Shown here one piece after another: positions 44,144-53,429 of a DNA stretch of 64,000 nt; the first letter of the stretch is position 1; each line of letters begins with the position of its first letter. The notes beneath the pieces are model-generated. The model did not search any database. It had not been told where the DNA came from and saw only the letters and a list, made by a program, of their open reading frames with translations. The position numbers were made by a program, and so were the translations under genes. Source of the DNA: Dyella lipolytica (GTDB lineage Bacteria > Pseudomonadota > Gammaproteobacteria > Xanthomonadales > Rhodanobacteraceae); NCBI RefSeq assembly GCF_030160075.1, contig NZ_BSNQ01000001.1, positions 1 through 64,000 of the forward strand, written 5' to 3'.

Positions 44144-45115
44144 ATGAGTCACGTCACATTGCCGGGCGAATGCTGGGCGATCACCGACGATGCCGCCGGC
44201 AACCAGCGCCAGGCGCTGGCCCTGGCCGAGCGACTGGGGATGCCGGTTCGCCATTTGGTGCTGTCGCCGCGCGCGCCGTGGTCGTGGCTGTCGCCGCGGG
44301 TCGTCCTCGGCGGCCGCCTCGCCCTGCCGGGTTCGCAACGTGCGGCGTTCGCGCCGCCGTGGCCTGCCGTCGCCGTCGGATGCGGCCGGAGTGCGGCGCT
44401 TTTCACCCGGATGCTCCACGACTATGCGAAAGGTCGCTGCTACACGGTGCAGATTCTTGATCCGCGCATCGATCCGGCACACTGGGATACGGTCATTGCG
44501 CCTCGCCACGATAGGCTCGCCGGCGCTAACGTGCTGCAGCCGCTAGGCTCACTGAACCCCATCGACGACGCCTGGCTGGAAGATGCTCGCGAAGCGTCCC
44601 CTACGCTGGGTCACCTGCCGAGTCCGCGCGTGGGCGTGCTGCTGGGTGGTCCGCGCACCGGCATTCGCATTGACCCGAACTATGCGCAGCAGCTGATCGA
44701 CCTGTTGCTGGCCCGCCAGCGTACCGAGGGCGGAAGCTTGCTGGTGCTGGCGTCGCGTCGCACGCCGGCTGCTGTCATGGACATCATGCGTCCCCGCTTG
44801 CGCGGCATCCCCGGCCTGATCTGGGCCGGCCCGGACGACGGCGGCAATCCTTATCCTGGTGTGCTTGGCTGGGCGGATCGTCTGGTGGTCACGCCCGATT
44901 CGGTCAACATGCTCAGCGAAGCCTGCGCGGTGGGTTGCGCCGTGCAGACCTGGGCGCCTGCGCCCTTGCCATCCAAAATCGCGCACTTCCATCAAAATCT
45001 TCGCGACGCCAACTTGCTGCACGATCTGGACGACGCGTCGATATTGCGCCAGCCGCCGTTACGTGAAACCGAAGCCATTGCTGAGACTTTGCGCCGACGC
45101 ATCGCAGCCGTGTAG
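44144..45115 (+). CDS. ELM1-family (mitochondrial fission ELM1-like) protein
   Basis: A 323-residue GT-B-like protein of the ELM1/DUF1022 family. Visible: [22 protein letters not shown] at the N-terminus, [16 protein letters not shown], the D-P-R region [34 protein letters not shown], and a donor-like site [20 protein letters not shown]. Bacterial members cluster with LPS genes and may be glycosyltransferases, but none in this context is proven. It is convergent with glnE, 5 bases apart. Confidence 0.88.
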   Translation: MSHVTLPGECWAITDDAAGNQRQALALAERLGMPVRHLVLSPRAPWSWLSPRVVLGGRLALPGSQRAAFAPPWPAVAVGCGRSAALFTRMLHDYAKGRCYTVQILDPRIDPAHWDTVIAPRHDRLAGANVLQPLGSLNPIDDAWLEDAREASPTLGHLPSPRVGVLLGGPRTGIRIDPNYAQQLIDLLLARQRTEGGSLLVLASRRTPAAVMDIMRPRLRGIPGLIWAGPDDGGNPYPGVLGWADRLVVTPDSVNMLSEACAVGCAVQTWAPAPLPSKIAHFHQNLRDANLLHDLDDASILRQPPLRETEAIAETLRRRIAAV

Positions 45116-45120
45116 CTCAC

Positions 45121-47973
45121 TCAGAATTCGAAACCCAACGCATGCGTTACGACGCTTACATCGTTGCATAGGGTTTCGAGCTCCGCATCGCGCGGCGCGA
45201 TGCGCGAACGTAAATCGAGCGTGCATAACAGCGCGCGACGCAACAGCTCCGCATGAGCGCGGGTGAAGCAATTCGCCTGCGCCGTATCCAGCAAGCCGGC
45301 GTCGCGGCAAGCTTCGATCAGTCCCGCGTTCGCTGTCACGCCCAACAGCGCCGGCCAGCTTGCAGCATGGGCCAGCACCAACCCCTGCAAGGCGAACTCG
45401 ATATCGAGCAAGGCGCCATGCCCTTGCTTGAGATCGATCTGTGCAACATCCGAACGATCGCGCTCGGCACGCCAGCGCTGACGCATGCTGCTGACTTCCC
45501 TGAGCACGGCACTGCGCTCACGCGATACGCCGAGCGTACGACGCCGTACCTCGACCAACTCGGCATTCAATGCCGCATCGCCGGCCACCGGCCTGGCGCG
45601 CAGCAACGCCTGATGCTCCCAGGTCCAGGCACGGCTTTCCTGATACGCCACGAACGCTTCCAGACTGCCGACCAGCAAACCTTTGGAACCATCCGGCCGC
45701 AGTCGCGTATCCACTTCATAGAGACGACCCGCGCGCGTCAGCACGGTCAGCCAGTTCATCACACGCTGCGTCAATCGCTGATACCAGCGCGAACCATCCA
45801 GCGGACGCGGTCCGTCGCTCATCGCCTGCGCGCGCTGGCCATCGAAAACGAAGACCAGATCCAGGTCGGACGCAAAACCCAATTCCTCGCCGCCGAGACT
45901 GCCGTAGCCGAGTATCGAAAAACCCGAGCCCGCACCGGGCAGCTTTCCATGCTGGGCAATCACTTCACGTTCGGCCAGCGCGGCGACGGCATTCACCACC
46001 GACTCGGCCAGCGCGGAGAGCCGGCGCGCCGTCGCGACCGCATCGGCACGACCATCGTTGAAAGCGAGCCCTAGCCGGAACGCAATGCTCGCCTTGAATT
46101 CGTTGATGCGTTCCAGTTCCGCTTCCGCTTCGCGCTCATCCAGCGTGGTGAGCACGTGCGCAATCTCCGCACTGATATCGGCGCGCTTGAGCGGCAGATG
46201 ATCGATGCGCGGATCGAGCACATCATCGAGCAAGAGGGGCTGCGCGATCACCCGCTCGGCGAGAAAGGCGCTGTCCGCAAACAGCTGCGCCAGACGCCGT
46301 CGTGCGGCGGGCTGCTCTTCAAGCAAGGCCAGATAGGAAGGACGCCGCGCCACCGTCTGCACCAATCGGCACAAGCGCAGCAGGCAGGGCACCGGCGCTG
46401 CGGTATCGCGCGCAGCGGCGAGCAACTGCGGCATCAGATGATCGAGCTGTTCGCGCGCGCGCGCCGACATCGCACGCAGCTGCGCGGCCTGCGGCAGTTT
46501 GAGCAACGCTTCGGCCGCCTCCGCGCCAGGCGCGAAGCCGGATGCTTCAAGAACGCCTGCATTCAGCGATTCGTCGCAGGCGCGCCGCCACAGGATCGCA
46601 TCGGCGGCCGGCACGCTGGCTTTCGGTCCGCCTTCGGGCATCAACACGGCGGCAAACTCGGTCGCGACTATCTCGCGGTGTTTCGCCAACTCGTCGGCCA
46701 GCGGCTCCCACGCGGGATAGTCCAGGCCGAGCGCAAGACGTGTGCGGGTCAGCGCGTCCTCTGGCAAGTCGTGTGTTTGCGCATCGCGCAGCATCTGCAC
46801 GCGATTTTCCAGACGGCGCAGGAACACATACGCTTCGCGCAAAGCACGCGCACGGGTGGCCGGGATATGTCCACGCGCTTCGCATGCGGTAAGTGCAGGC
46901 AACAGGCCACGTACACGCAGACTTGGCTCGCGCCCGCCGCGTATCAGTTGCACCAGCTGCACGATGAACTCGATTTCGCGGATGCCGCCTGGTCCCAGTT
47001 TGAGATTGTCGGCCAGGTCCTTGCGCGCCACTTCGGCATCGATCAACGCTTTCATCTCGCGCAATCCGGCAAAAGCGGTGTAATCGAGATATTTGCGATA
47101 TACGAACGGCCGCAACATCTCCTGCAATTGCTTGCCCGCACTGCGATCGCCCGCCACGGTGCGTGCCTTGATCCAGGCGTAGCGCTCCCAGTCGCGCCCT
47201 TCGCGCTGGTAATACTGCTCCATCGCACTGAACGGCAGCGCGAGCCGGCCGGCATTGCCGAACGGACGCAGGCGCAAGTCCACGCGCGCGCAAATGCCCT
47301 CCGTGGTGGGCTCATTGAGCAGACGCACCAGCTGGCGCGCCAAGCGCACGAAATACTCGCTGTTATCCAGCGTACGAGCGCCGTCGCTTTCACCGCCATG
47401 CGGGTATGCCAACACCAGGTCGATGTCAGAAGAGAAATTCAGCTCGCTACCGCCGAGCTTGCCGAAACCGATCACCAGCATTCGCTGCAGCTCGCCATCG
47501 CTGCTACGTGCATGACCGTAGCGACCGGCAAGCATGCGTTCCGACCACTCCATCGCACTGCCGAGCAAGGCTTCGTACAGCACACTGGTCGCGGAGAGAA
47601 TCTCCGGCAAATCGTCCAGACCGTTGACGTCGCGGAACACCAGACGCAAGGCTTCCGCGTGTCGGAAACGACGCAGCGACGTCATGCAGGCCGCTTCGTC
47701 CGTATCGAGCTTCAGCGCATCGATGCGCGCTGCCGCGTCGCTGCCCGAGCGCAGACGCTCCAAGCCCTGCGGCGACAGCAGTTGCGGTTGGCTACGCCAC
47801 GTCTCGAACGCGAAGTCACTGGCCAACAAGGTGCGGCGAATGCGTTCCGCCACGCCTGCATCGTCGTGCAGGGGTACGCCGGCCGCGCGGCAGCGGGCAA
47901 CCAGCTGCGCGTAACGATCGTCGATCAGGGCGCGCAACGAGGCCGATTCGATGGAAGCTGATGTAACGGTCAT
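45121..47973 (-). CDS. glnE: bifunctional glutamine synthetase adenylyltransferase/deadenylase
   Basis: Adjusts glutamine synthetase by adding or removing AMP on a tyrosine, responding to PII and glutamine. The 950 residues have two nucleotidyltransferase halves. The N-terminal deadenylylase site is GFGKLGGSELNFSSDIDLVLAY (about residue 168-188) and the C-terminal adenylylase site GYGSLGGEELGFASDLDLVFVF (about 685-705), both with intact DxD metal aspartates. A linker follows each. It stands alone between the ELM1-type gene and the sulfate operon. Confidence 0.97.
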   Translation of the reverse strand: MTVTSASIESASLRALIDDRYAQLVARCRAAGVPLHDDAGVAERIRRTLLASDFAFETWRSQPQLLSPQGLERLRSGSDAAARIDALKLDTDEAACMTSLRRFRHAEALRLVFRDVNGLDDLPEILSATSVLYEALLGSAMEWSERMLAGRYGHARSSDGELQRMLVIGFGKLGGSELNFSSDIDLVLAYPHGGESDGARTLDNSEYFVRLARQLVRLLNEPTTEGICARVDLRLRPFGNAGRLALPFSAMEQYYQREGRDWERYAWIKARTVAGDRSAGKQLQEMLRPFVYRKYLDYTAFAGLREMKALIDAEVARKDLADNLKLGPGGIREIEFIVQLVQLIRGGREPSLRVRGLLPALTACEARGHIPATRARALREAYVFLRRLENRVQMLRDAQTHDLPEDALTRTRLALGLDYPAWEPLADELAKHREIVATEFAAVLMPEGGPKASVPAADAILWRRACDESLNAGVLEASGFAPGAEAAEALLKLPQAAQLRAMSARAREQLDHLMPQLLAAARDTAAPVPCLLRLCRLVQTVARRPSYLALLEEQPAARRRLAQLFADSAFLAERVIAQPLLLDDVLDPRIDHLPLKRADISAEIAHVLTTLDEREAEAELERINEFKASIAFRLGLAFNDGRADAVATARRLSALAESVVNAVAALAEREVIAQHGKLPGAGSGFSILGYGSLGGEELGFASDLDLVFVFDGQRAQAMSDGPRPLDGSRWYQRLTQRVMNWLTVLTRAGRLYEVDTRLRPDGSKGLLVGSLEAFVAYQESRAWTWEHQALLRARPVAGDAALNAELVEVRRRTLGVSRERSAVLREVSSMRQRWRAERDRSDVAQIDLKQGHGALLDIEFALQGLVLAHAASWPALLGVTANAGLIEACRDAGLLDTAQANCFTRAHAELLRRALLCTLDLRSRIAPRDAELETLCNDVSVVTHALGFEF

Positions 47974-48037
47974 GCGCCCATTATGACCGCATTGTTCGAA
48001 TACGCGCCGACGGTGATTTATTTCCGACGGAAGCGGA

Positions 48038-49186
48038 TCATTCGGCGCTCAGGCGTCGCCACGGTCCCACGGCCACCGGCGACGCTGCATGTGGCGGATG
48101 ACATTCACTACGCGCATGCACACGACCTTCCCTGTCGGTGCCGAAGATGGTCAGCGCCTGGAAATGGATATCGATGCTATCGCCGACCGCTGCACCATGA
48201 CGTCCCCAATCGCGTTCGCTCCACTCGGCCTCGAGCGGTTCTTCCACGCCATCCACCTGCAGACCGGCGCGCACGCTGCCGGCGACATGTCGAAGGCTTA
48301 GCAGACGTGCGCAGAGACCTTCGCCCTGCCGCAACGCCGGAACGATGTCTTCCGGCCGCACGTGCACCGCCACCGCATGCACGTTGTCCATCGCGAATCC
48401 GTCAAGCCGCCATACCTGACCAAGTACGCGCAAAGTCGCGCCCTCCACGTTTCCTGGCAGTGGCTGACCGCGCGCGATAAAGCGCGAAGCGAAGGGCGTG
48501 GCGGGATGACGATAGATCTGTTCGGGCGTGCCGATCTGCTCGATGCGGCCGCGATTCATCACGACCACGCGATCGGCCATCTCCAGCGCTTCGTCCTGAT
48601 CGTGCGTCACGAACAAGGTCGTGATGCCGAGTGAACGGTGGAATTCGCGCAGCCAACGACGCAAGTTGACACGCACCTGGGCATCGAGCGCACCGAACGG
48701 TTCGTCCAGCAACAGCAGACGCGGCTGAATGGCCAGCGCGCGCGCGAGGGCCACGCGCTGGCGTTGTCCGCCGGAGAGTTGTGCGGGATAGCGCGCGGCG
48801 AAGCTTTCTAGCTCAACCCGCCGCAGCAATTCGTCCACGCTGGCTTTGATGGCCGACGCACGCGGCCGCAAGCGCCACGGGCGGACTTGCAACCCGAATG
48901 CCACGTTCTGCGCCACGGTCATATGCGGAAACAATGCGTAGTGCTGAAACACCAAGCCCACGCCGCGACGTCGCGCATCCAGCGTCAGCAAATCTTCGCC
49001 ATCGCGATGCACGCTGCCCGCGTCGGGTTGGTCCAGCCCCGCGAGAATGCGAAGCAAACTGGTTTTGCCCGAACCCGACGGGCCGAGCACCGCGACGAAT
49101 TCACCGTCGGCGATGCTCAGACTCACGTCATCCAACGCGGCGAACTGGCCGAATTGGCGACGCAGGCGGGAGATCTCGATACCCAT
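48038..49186 (-). CDS. cysA: sulfate/thiosulfate ABC transporter ATP-binding protein
   Basis: The 382-residue ATPase of the sulfate importer. It has Walker A GPSGSGKTS, the Q-loop FQHYALFPHMTV, signature LSGGQRQRVALARALA, Walker B LLLLDEPFGALD and the H-loop THDQDEALEMADR, then a TOBE-type regulatory C-terminus. About 20 residues longer than E. coli CysA, with a basic, proline-rich tail after residue 355. Last gene of the sbp-cysTWA run; 13 bases separate it from cysW. Confidence 0.95.
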   Translation of the reverse strand: MGIEISRLRRQFGQFAALDDVSLSIADGEFVAVLGPSGSGKTSLLRILAGLDQPDAGSVHRDGEDLLTLDARRRGVGLVFQHYALFPHMTVAQNVAFGLQVRPWRLRPRASAIKASVDELLRRVELESFAARYPAQLSGGQRQRVALARALAIQPRLLLLDEPFGALDAQVRVNLRRWLREFHRSLGITTLFVTHDQDEALEMADRVVVMNRGRIEQIGTPEQIYRHPATPFASRFIARGQPLPGNVEGATLRVLGQVWRLDGFAMDNVHAVAVHVRPEDIVPALRQGEGLCARLLSLRHVAGSVRAGLQVDGVEEPLEAEWSERDWGRHGAAVGDSIDIHFQALTIFGTDREGRVHARSECHPPHAASPVAVGPWRRLSAE

Positions 49187-49199
49187 GATGCCGTGTTCC

Positions 49200-50063
49200 T
49201 CAATACTGTCTACGCAGCTCCCCGCCGTGCCGCCATTCCAGCAAGCGCTTGATGCCGAGCGTGAGCACGGTTAGCAGAGCAAGGAGTGAAGCCACCGCAA
49301 AGGCAGCGGAAAAATTTTCGTCATAGAGCTGGTCGACCTGTAACGGTAAGGTATTGGTCAAGCCGCGCAGATGACCAGACACCACATAGACCGCACCGAA
49401 TTCGCCCATTGCACGCGCATTGCAAAGCAGGACGCCGTACAGCAACGCCCAACGTACACGTGGCAAGGTGACGCGAAAGAAGATCTGCCAACCGCCCGCA
49501 CCGAGCGTGAGCGCGGCCTCTTCCTGTTCCGAGCCTTGTGACTGCATCAGCGGAATCAGTTCGCGCGCCACAAACGGCAGCGTGACGAATACGGTAGCCA
49601 GCACCAGTCCCGGCAGCGCGAAAATCACCTGCATTCCGTGCGCCTCCAGCCACGCGCCCAGCCAGCCGTACTTGCCATAGACCAGGATCAACATCATGCC
49701 CGCTACCACAGGCGACACCGAGAACGGCAGATCGATCAGGGCGCCAAGCAAGGCTTTGCCGCGGAAGGCGAAATGCGTCATCACCCAGGCCGCGGCGAGG
49801 CCGAACACTAAATTCAAAGGGACCGCGATCGCCGCCACCGTGAGCGTCAGACGCACTGCTGCGATGCTGTCGGGCTGACGGATCGCCGCCCAAAAAAATG
49901 CGGCACCTTGGCGAAAGGCCTCGGCGAAAATCGCGATCAATGGCAACACCAGCAACCACACCAGTACCATCAGAGCGGCGAATACCAAACTGGTGCGCGC
50001 CACTCGGGTCGACCACGAAGGCCGTCCGCCGATGGACACCGTGGCAGCGACGGCGGACATCAT
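49200..50063 (-). CDS. cysW: sulfate ABC transporter permease CysW
   Basis: A 287-residue inner-membrane permease with six helices and the EAA loop VARELIPLMQSQGSEQEEAALTLGAGGWQIFFRVTLPRVR that contacts CysA. I chose ATG 50063, which overlaps the cysT stop as ATGA; a second ATG at 50060 is equally close. The frame extends to 50102 but would overlap cysT by 43 bases. Confidence 0.94.
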   Translation of the reverse strand: MMSAVAATVSIGGRPSWSTRVARTSLVFAALMVLVWLLVLPLIAIFAEAFRQGAAFFWAAIRQPDSIAAVRLTLTVAAIAVPLNLVFGLAAAWVMTHFAFRGKALLGALIDLPFSVSPVVAGMMLILVYGKYGWLGAWLEAHGMQVIFALPGLVLATVFVTLPFVARELIPLMQSQGSEQEEAALTLGAGGWQIFFRVTLPRVRWALLYGVLLCNARAMGEFGAVYVVSGHLRGLTNTLPLQVDQLYDENFSAAFAVASLLALLTVLTLGIKRLLEWRHGGELRRQY

Positions 50064-50884
50064 CGCAACACGGCCCAACGACGGGTCCAGCGTTGCAGCC
50101 ATGCCATGGCGACGAGCAACATCAGGGACGCCGCAAGCATGACCGCGCCTAGCGCAGCGGCGCCGCGATAGTCGTATTGCGAATCGATCTTCTGCACGAT
50201 CAGGTACGGCGCGATTTCTGTCCGAAACAGACGATTGCCGGAAATGAAGACCACCGATCCGTACTCGCCGATCGCTCTGGCCAGCGCCAATGCATAACCG
50301 GTAAGCAATGTCGGCAACAGCGGCGGCAGCACTACCCGGAAAAATCGCTGCAAGGGCGAAGCGCCTAGCGTATAGGCCGCTTCTTCCAGATCGCTTTCCA
50401 TGCTTTCCAGTACCGGTTGCAGCGTACGCACCACAAACGGCAGGCCGACGAACACCATCGCCAGCAGCACGCCCAGTCGCGTGTAAGCCACGTCAATGCC
50501 CAACGGCGCCAGACGACTGCCGAGCCAGCCGTTCGGCGCATACAGCGCCGTCAATGCAATGCCGGCCACCGCAGTCGGCAGTGCAAACGGCAGATCGACC
50601 AGTGCATCGCACACCCGGCGAAACGCGAAGCGGTAGCGCACGAGTACCCACGCGACCAGCAGACCAAGCAGCACATCGATGGTTGCCGCTAGCAATGCCG
50701 CACCAAAACTCAAGCGCAAGGACGCCAGCACCCGTCGCGTACCCACCTGTGCCCACCATCCTGCCGGCCCCAGTTCGCAGGCCGTCCACAACAATGCCGC
50801 CAGTGGCAGAAGCACGCAGCTGCCGAGCACGGCAAGCGTGTAGCCGGCGCTGAGACGAAAGCCTGGGAGCACATGACGCGTCAC
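50060..50884 (-). CDS. cysT: sulfate ABC transporter permease CysT
   Basis: A 274-residue partner permease of CysW, with six helices and the EAA loop VVRTLQPVLESMESDLEEAAYTLGASPLQRFFRVVLPPLLP. PTAVAGIALTALYAPNGWLGS is typical of the sulfate permease. It begins with GTG at 50884, 4 bases after the sbp stop, with GGAG at the end of sbp serving as ribosome site. Also called cysU. Confidence 0.94.
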   Translation of the reverse strand: MTRHVLPGFRLSAGYTLAVLGSCVLLPLAALLWTACELGPAGWWAQVGTRRVLASLRLSFGAALLAATIDVLLGLLVAWVLVRYRFAFRRVCDALVDLPFALPTAVAGIALTALYAPNGWLGSRLAPLGIDVAYTRLGVLLAMVFVGLPFVVRTLQPVLESMESDLEEAAYTLGASPLQRFFRVVLPPLLPTLLTGYALALARAIGEYGSVVFISGNRLFRTEIAPYLIVQKIDSQYDYRGAAALGAVMLAASLMLLVAMAWLQRWTRRWAVLR

Positions 50885-50888
50885 GTAT

Positions 50889-51890
50889 TCAATGCTCCCC
50901 TTCGGTCATCTGATCGAACACACCGCCATCGGCAAAATAAGTTGCCTGCACCTTGCGCCAGTCGCCGAACTGCTCGGCGATCGTGAACGTTTTCACAGCG
51001 GGGAACTGCGTGGCATAGCTCGCTGCCACCGACGCCAAGCGCGGCCGGAAGAAATGTTTCGCAGCGATGGCCTGCCCTTCCGGGCTGTATAAAAACTGCA
51101 GATAAGCTTGTGCTTCTTTCTGAGTGCCGTGCGCGGCCACCACCGAGTCGACCACCGCCACGGGTGGCTCGGCTAGAATCGTCGTTGACGGTACGACGAT
51201 CTGGTAGTTGTCCTTGCCGAACTCCTGCTGCGTCAGCAGCGCCTCGCTTTCCCAGGCAATGAGCACATCGCCGATGCTGCGCTGGACGAAGGTGTTGGTT
51301 GCGCCGCGCGACCCCGTATCCAACACCGGCACGTTCTTGTACAAAGCCGTGACATATGCGCGCGCCTTGTCCGCGTTGCTACCCGGCTGACGCACGGCCC
51401 AACCCCAGGCCGCGAGGAAGTTCCAGCGTGCGCCGCCGGAGGTTTTCGGATTGGGCGTGATCACCTGCACGTCGGAGCGGATCAGATCCGGCCAGTCGTG
51501 AATCTTTTTCGGGTTGCCTTTGCGCACCAGGAACACGACGGTGGAGGTATACGGCGAACTGTTATCCGGCAATCGCGATTGCCAGTTCTTCGCCAACAGG
51601 CCCTTATCGGCTAGCACGTCAATGTCGTACGCCAACGCCAGCGTGACCACATCGGCCTGCAAGCCATCGAGCACAGCCCGCGCCTGCTTGCCGGAGCCGC
51701 CGTTGGACGTGGTGACCGTTAGATTCTGGCCGGTCTGCTTGGCCCACTGCGCTTTGAAGGTGGCATCCACTTCCTGGAAGTATTCACGCGTGGGGTCGTA
51801 GGAGACGTTCAGCAGCTGCGCATCGGTGGCCGCGGCATGGCCAACACCCAGCGTAATGACAGCGGCAAACACGAGCAATGACCGTTTCAT
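50889..51890 (-). CDS. sbp: periplasmic sulfate-binding protein
   Basis: A 333-residue solute-binding protein with signal peptide MKRSLLVFAAVITLGVGHAAA. It carries the family's sulfate-site stretches: LLNVSYDPTREYFQEVDATFKAQW, TSNGGSGKQARAV, DVVTLALAYDID, PNPKTSGGARWNFLAAWGWA, LDTGSRGATNTFVQRSIGDVLIAWESEA. I start at ATG 51890 because AAGGAG then lies 10 bases upstream; the frame's TTG at 51899 would place it only 2 bases away. First gene of the sbp-cysTWA operon. A near-palindromic motif lies 54-71 bases before the ATG. Confidence 0.95.
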   Translation of the reverse strand: MKRSLLVFAAVITLGVGHAAATDAQLLNVSYDPTREYFQEVDATFKAQWAKQTGQNLTVTTSNGGSGKQARAVLDGLQADVVTLALAYDIDVLADKGLLAKNWQSRLPDNSSPYTSTVVFLVRKGNPKKIHDWPDLIRSDVQVITPNPKTSGGARWNFLAAWGWAVRQPGSNADKARAYVTALYKNVPVLDTGSRGATNTFVQRSIGDVLIAWESEALLTQQEFGKDNYQIVVPSTTILAEPPVAVVDSVVAAHGTQKEAQAYLQFLYSPEGQAIAAKHFFRPRLASVAASYATQFPAVKTFTIAEQFGDWRKVQATYFADGGVFDQMTEGEH

Positions 51891-51943
51891 GCGGAACAAT
51901 CTCCTTTGGGCGAGTCGAAAACGCCCATCGTCAACTATAGATT

Positions 51944-51961
51944 TGGATGGCTATACGCCCG
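51944..51961. promoter_or_regulatory. sulfur-operon motif, sbp copy
   Basis: TGGATGGCTATACGCCCG. It matches the motif at 53400 at 14 of 18 positions, with the core CTATACG intact. On the sbp (minus) strand it is followed by AATCTATAGTT, whose TATAGT could be the -10, placing the motif over the -35 region. Candidate CysB-family site; binding not shown. Confidence 0.55.
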
Positions 51962-51998
51962 TAAGCGCGGATCGTTCTATGCATATGCCCGATGCGGG

Positions 51999-53204
51999 CT
52001 ATATGAAAATCTCGGCGCGCAGCTCGAAGACATGCGGGTTGATGACCAGCCCGCGCCGGTCGCTGAAAGCGTGGATGTAGTTCGCCTGCAACCTTAGATG
52101 GGTTCCGAGGTACCAGTTCGCACCCGCCGTCCAATCGTGCTCCTTGCCGCCCAGCACCTTTCCGTCGTTGAGATCCAGCTCGCTGTAGCGGAGGGCAAGC
52201 TCCACGGCACCCCAGGGATGCGAGGGAATGACATTGCTCACATTGCCGTCGTGATACTGGCGCGACTCGCCGGTGACAACCCAGCTTCCGAAGGCGTAGT
52301 AACCGTTGAGGTCGTAGTTCGGCTTGGCGCTGGCGAACGTGGTCTGCGCTTGCAGGTATTCGCTCTGCACCGACCATGGGCCATCGATCCATACGCCTTC
52401 CAGCCCGAGTCGATTGATATGGTCCACACCGGTGAGCGTGCCGGAACTGACCAGGGTCACCGTGGTGAGACCGGCTTCCGGCGGCGTCTTGAAACTTGCC
52501 GTCGCTGGCTGTTCGACACCGAGTGCATTCACCAAGCCTTCCGGGCGCTCCTGCGAAGCCGCCACGCCTAGATGCAGCACGTTGTCCGATTGATGGATCG
52601 GCACCCACGCCGCGCGTGCCGCCAACGTGTGTCCGGGAAATTTACCCTGCATGTTCTGCCCGTAGTAGCCGAGGCTAGCCAGCCAATGCGTTCGCTGGAT
52701 CGCCCAGTCGACGCCGATGCGACGGTTTTCGTACACAGCCTGCGAGGGCAAGGCCAGCTCGATAAACGTGGTCTGCGTAGACGTGGTAACGCCCTCGAAG
52801 CTCACCGGCGTCTTGCTTTGTCCAAAGCGGATCGCCCCGTAGTCATCGCCGAACACGGCTTTGGACTGCAAGCGAAGAAAGGCGTCCTGCCATTGTTTGG
52901 ACTGAAAGTCGTAGTACAGCGTGGCGTCGTAGACACCTGGCCTTTTAACGTAAAAACCGAGGTATTTGCGGCGATTGGTATGCGCGTCGGTGAATTTCCC
53001 GTCGTCGTGCGAAAAATCGTTCACGTCGTACTGATAGCGCAACACCAGGCCGATGTCGGTGCCATCGCTGAGCTGCGTGTGGGTCGGCCAGTTATTGAGC
53101 CAATCGTAGTCGCCGGCCTTGGCGGTGGCAGGTACGAGCGTGGCAAGGGCGATGGAAGCGGCCAGCGCCGACAGGGTTTTCACGGGTTTCGATCTTCGCG
53201 GCAT
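51999..53204 (-). CDS. OprO/P-type outer-membrane porin in the sulfate cluster
   Basis: A 401-residue outer-membrane beta-barrel with signal peptide (MPRRSKPVKTLSALAASIALATLVPATAKA). It belongs to the phosphate-selective porin O/P superfamily: DWLNNWPTHTQLSDGTDIGLVLRYQYDVNDF, RRKYLGFYVKRPGVYDATLYYDFQSKQWQDAFLR, YGAIRFGQSKTPVSFEG, and an FELRAEIFI end with terminal aromatic/hydrophobic residues. GGAGGAA precedes the ATG at 53204. It lies between sbp and cysJ, so sulfate or organosulfur uptake is more likely than phosphate (inference). Confidence 0.88.
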   Translation of the reverse strand: MPRRSKPVKTLSALAASIALATLVPATAKAGDYDWLNNWPTHTQLSDGTDIGLVLRYQYDVNDFSHDDGKFTDAHTNRRKYLGFYVKRPGVYDATLYYDFQSKQWQDAFLRLQSKAVFGDDYGAIRFGQSKTPVSFEGVTTSTQTTFIELALPSQAVYENRRIGVDWAIQRTHWLASLGYYGQNMQGKFPGHTLAARAAWVPIHQSDNVLHLGVAASQERPEGLVNALGVEQPATASFKTPPEAGLTTVTLVSSGTLTGVDHINRLGLEGVWIDGPWSVQSEYLQAQTTFASAKPNYDLNGYYAFGSWVVTGESRQYHDGNVSNVIPSHPWGAVELALRYSELDLNDGKVLGGKEHDWTAGANWYLGTHLRLQANYIHAFSDRRGLVINPHVFELRAEIFI

Positions 53205-53399
53205 AGATTCCTCCGGCGCCGCGCGACGCGGTGCCCGTTGGCTGATTGGAGAGTCCCTGTGGAACGCCTGTGGGGGATAACGCTCCTGAATCCATGCTGC
53301 CCGGTCGCTTTTGATCAGGGGAAAGGAGGGAATGGCATGGGGATATGCCGCGCCATCATTTCTTCGCAAAAAAACGAAGTTCTAACATCTCCGAATAGA

Positions 53400-53417
53400 T
53401 GGACGTCTATACGTCCA
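53400..53417. promoter_or_regulatory. sulfur-operon motif, porin/cysJ copy
   Basis: TGGACGTCTATACGTCCA, with 7-bp arms TGGACGT/ACGTCCA around CTAT. It lies in the divergent region between the porin and cysJ, and only 12 bases before the cysJ ATG. Toward the porin it is followed by TCTATTC, matching its position in front of sbp. It could serve both genes. Confidence 0.6.
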
Positions 53418-53429
53418 GGATGAAGAACC

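Noticed and set aside
46156-47961. 601-codon plus-strand open frame
   Set aside because: Antisense to glnE, whose two nucleotidyltransferase sites are clear. Composition artefact.
48038-51890. Molybdate or iron transporter for the ABC operon
   Set aside because: The SBP motifs (SYDPTREYFQEV, LDTGSRGATNTF) and the cys neighbours point to sulfate.
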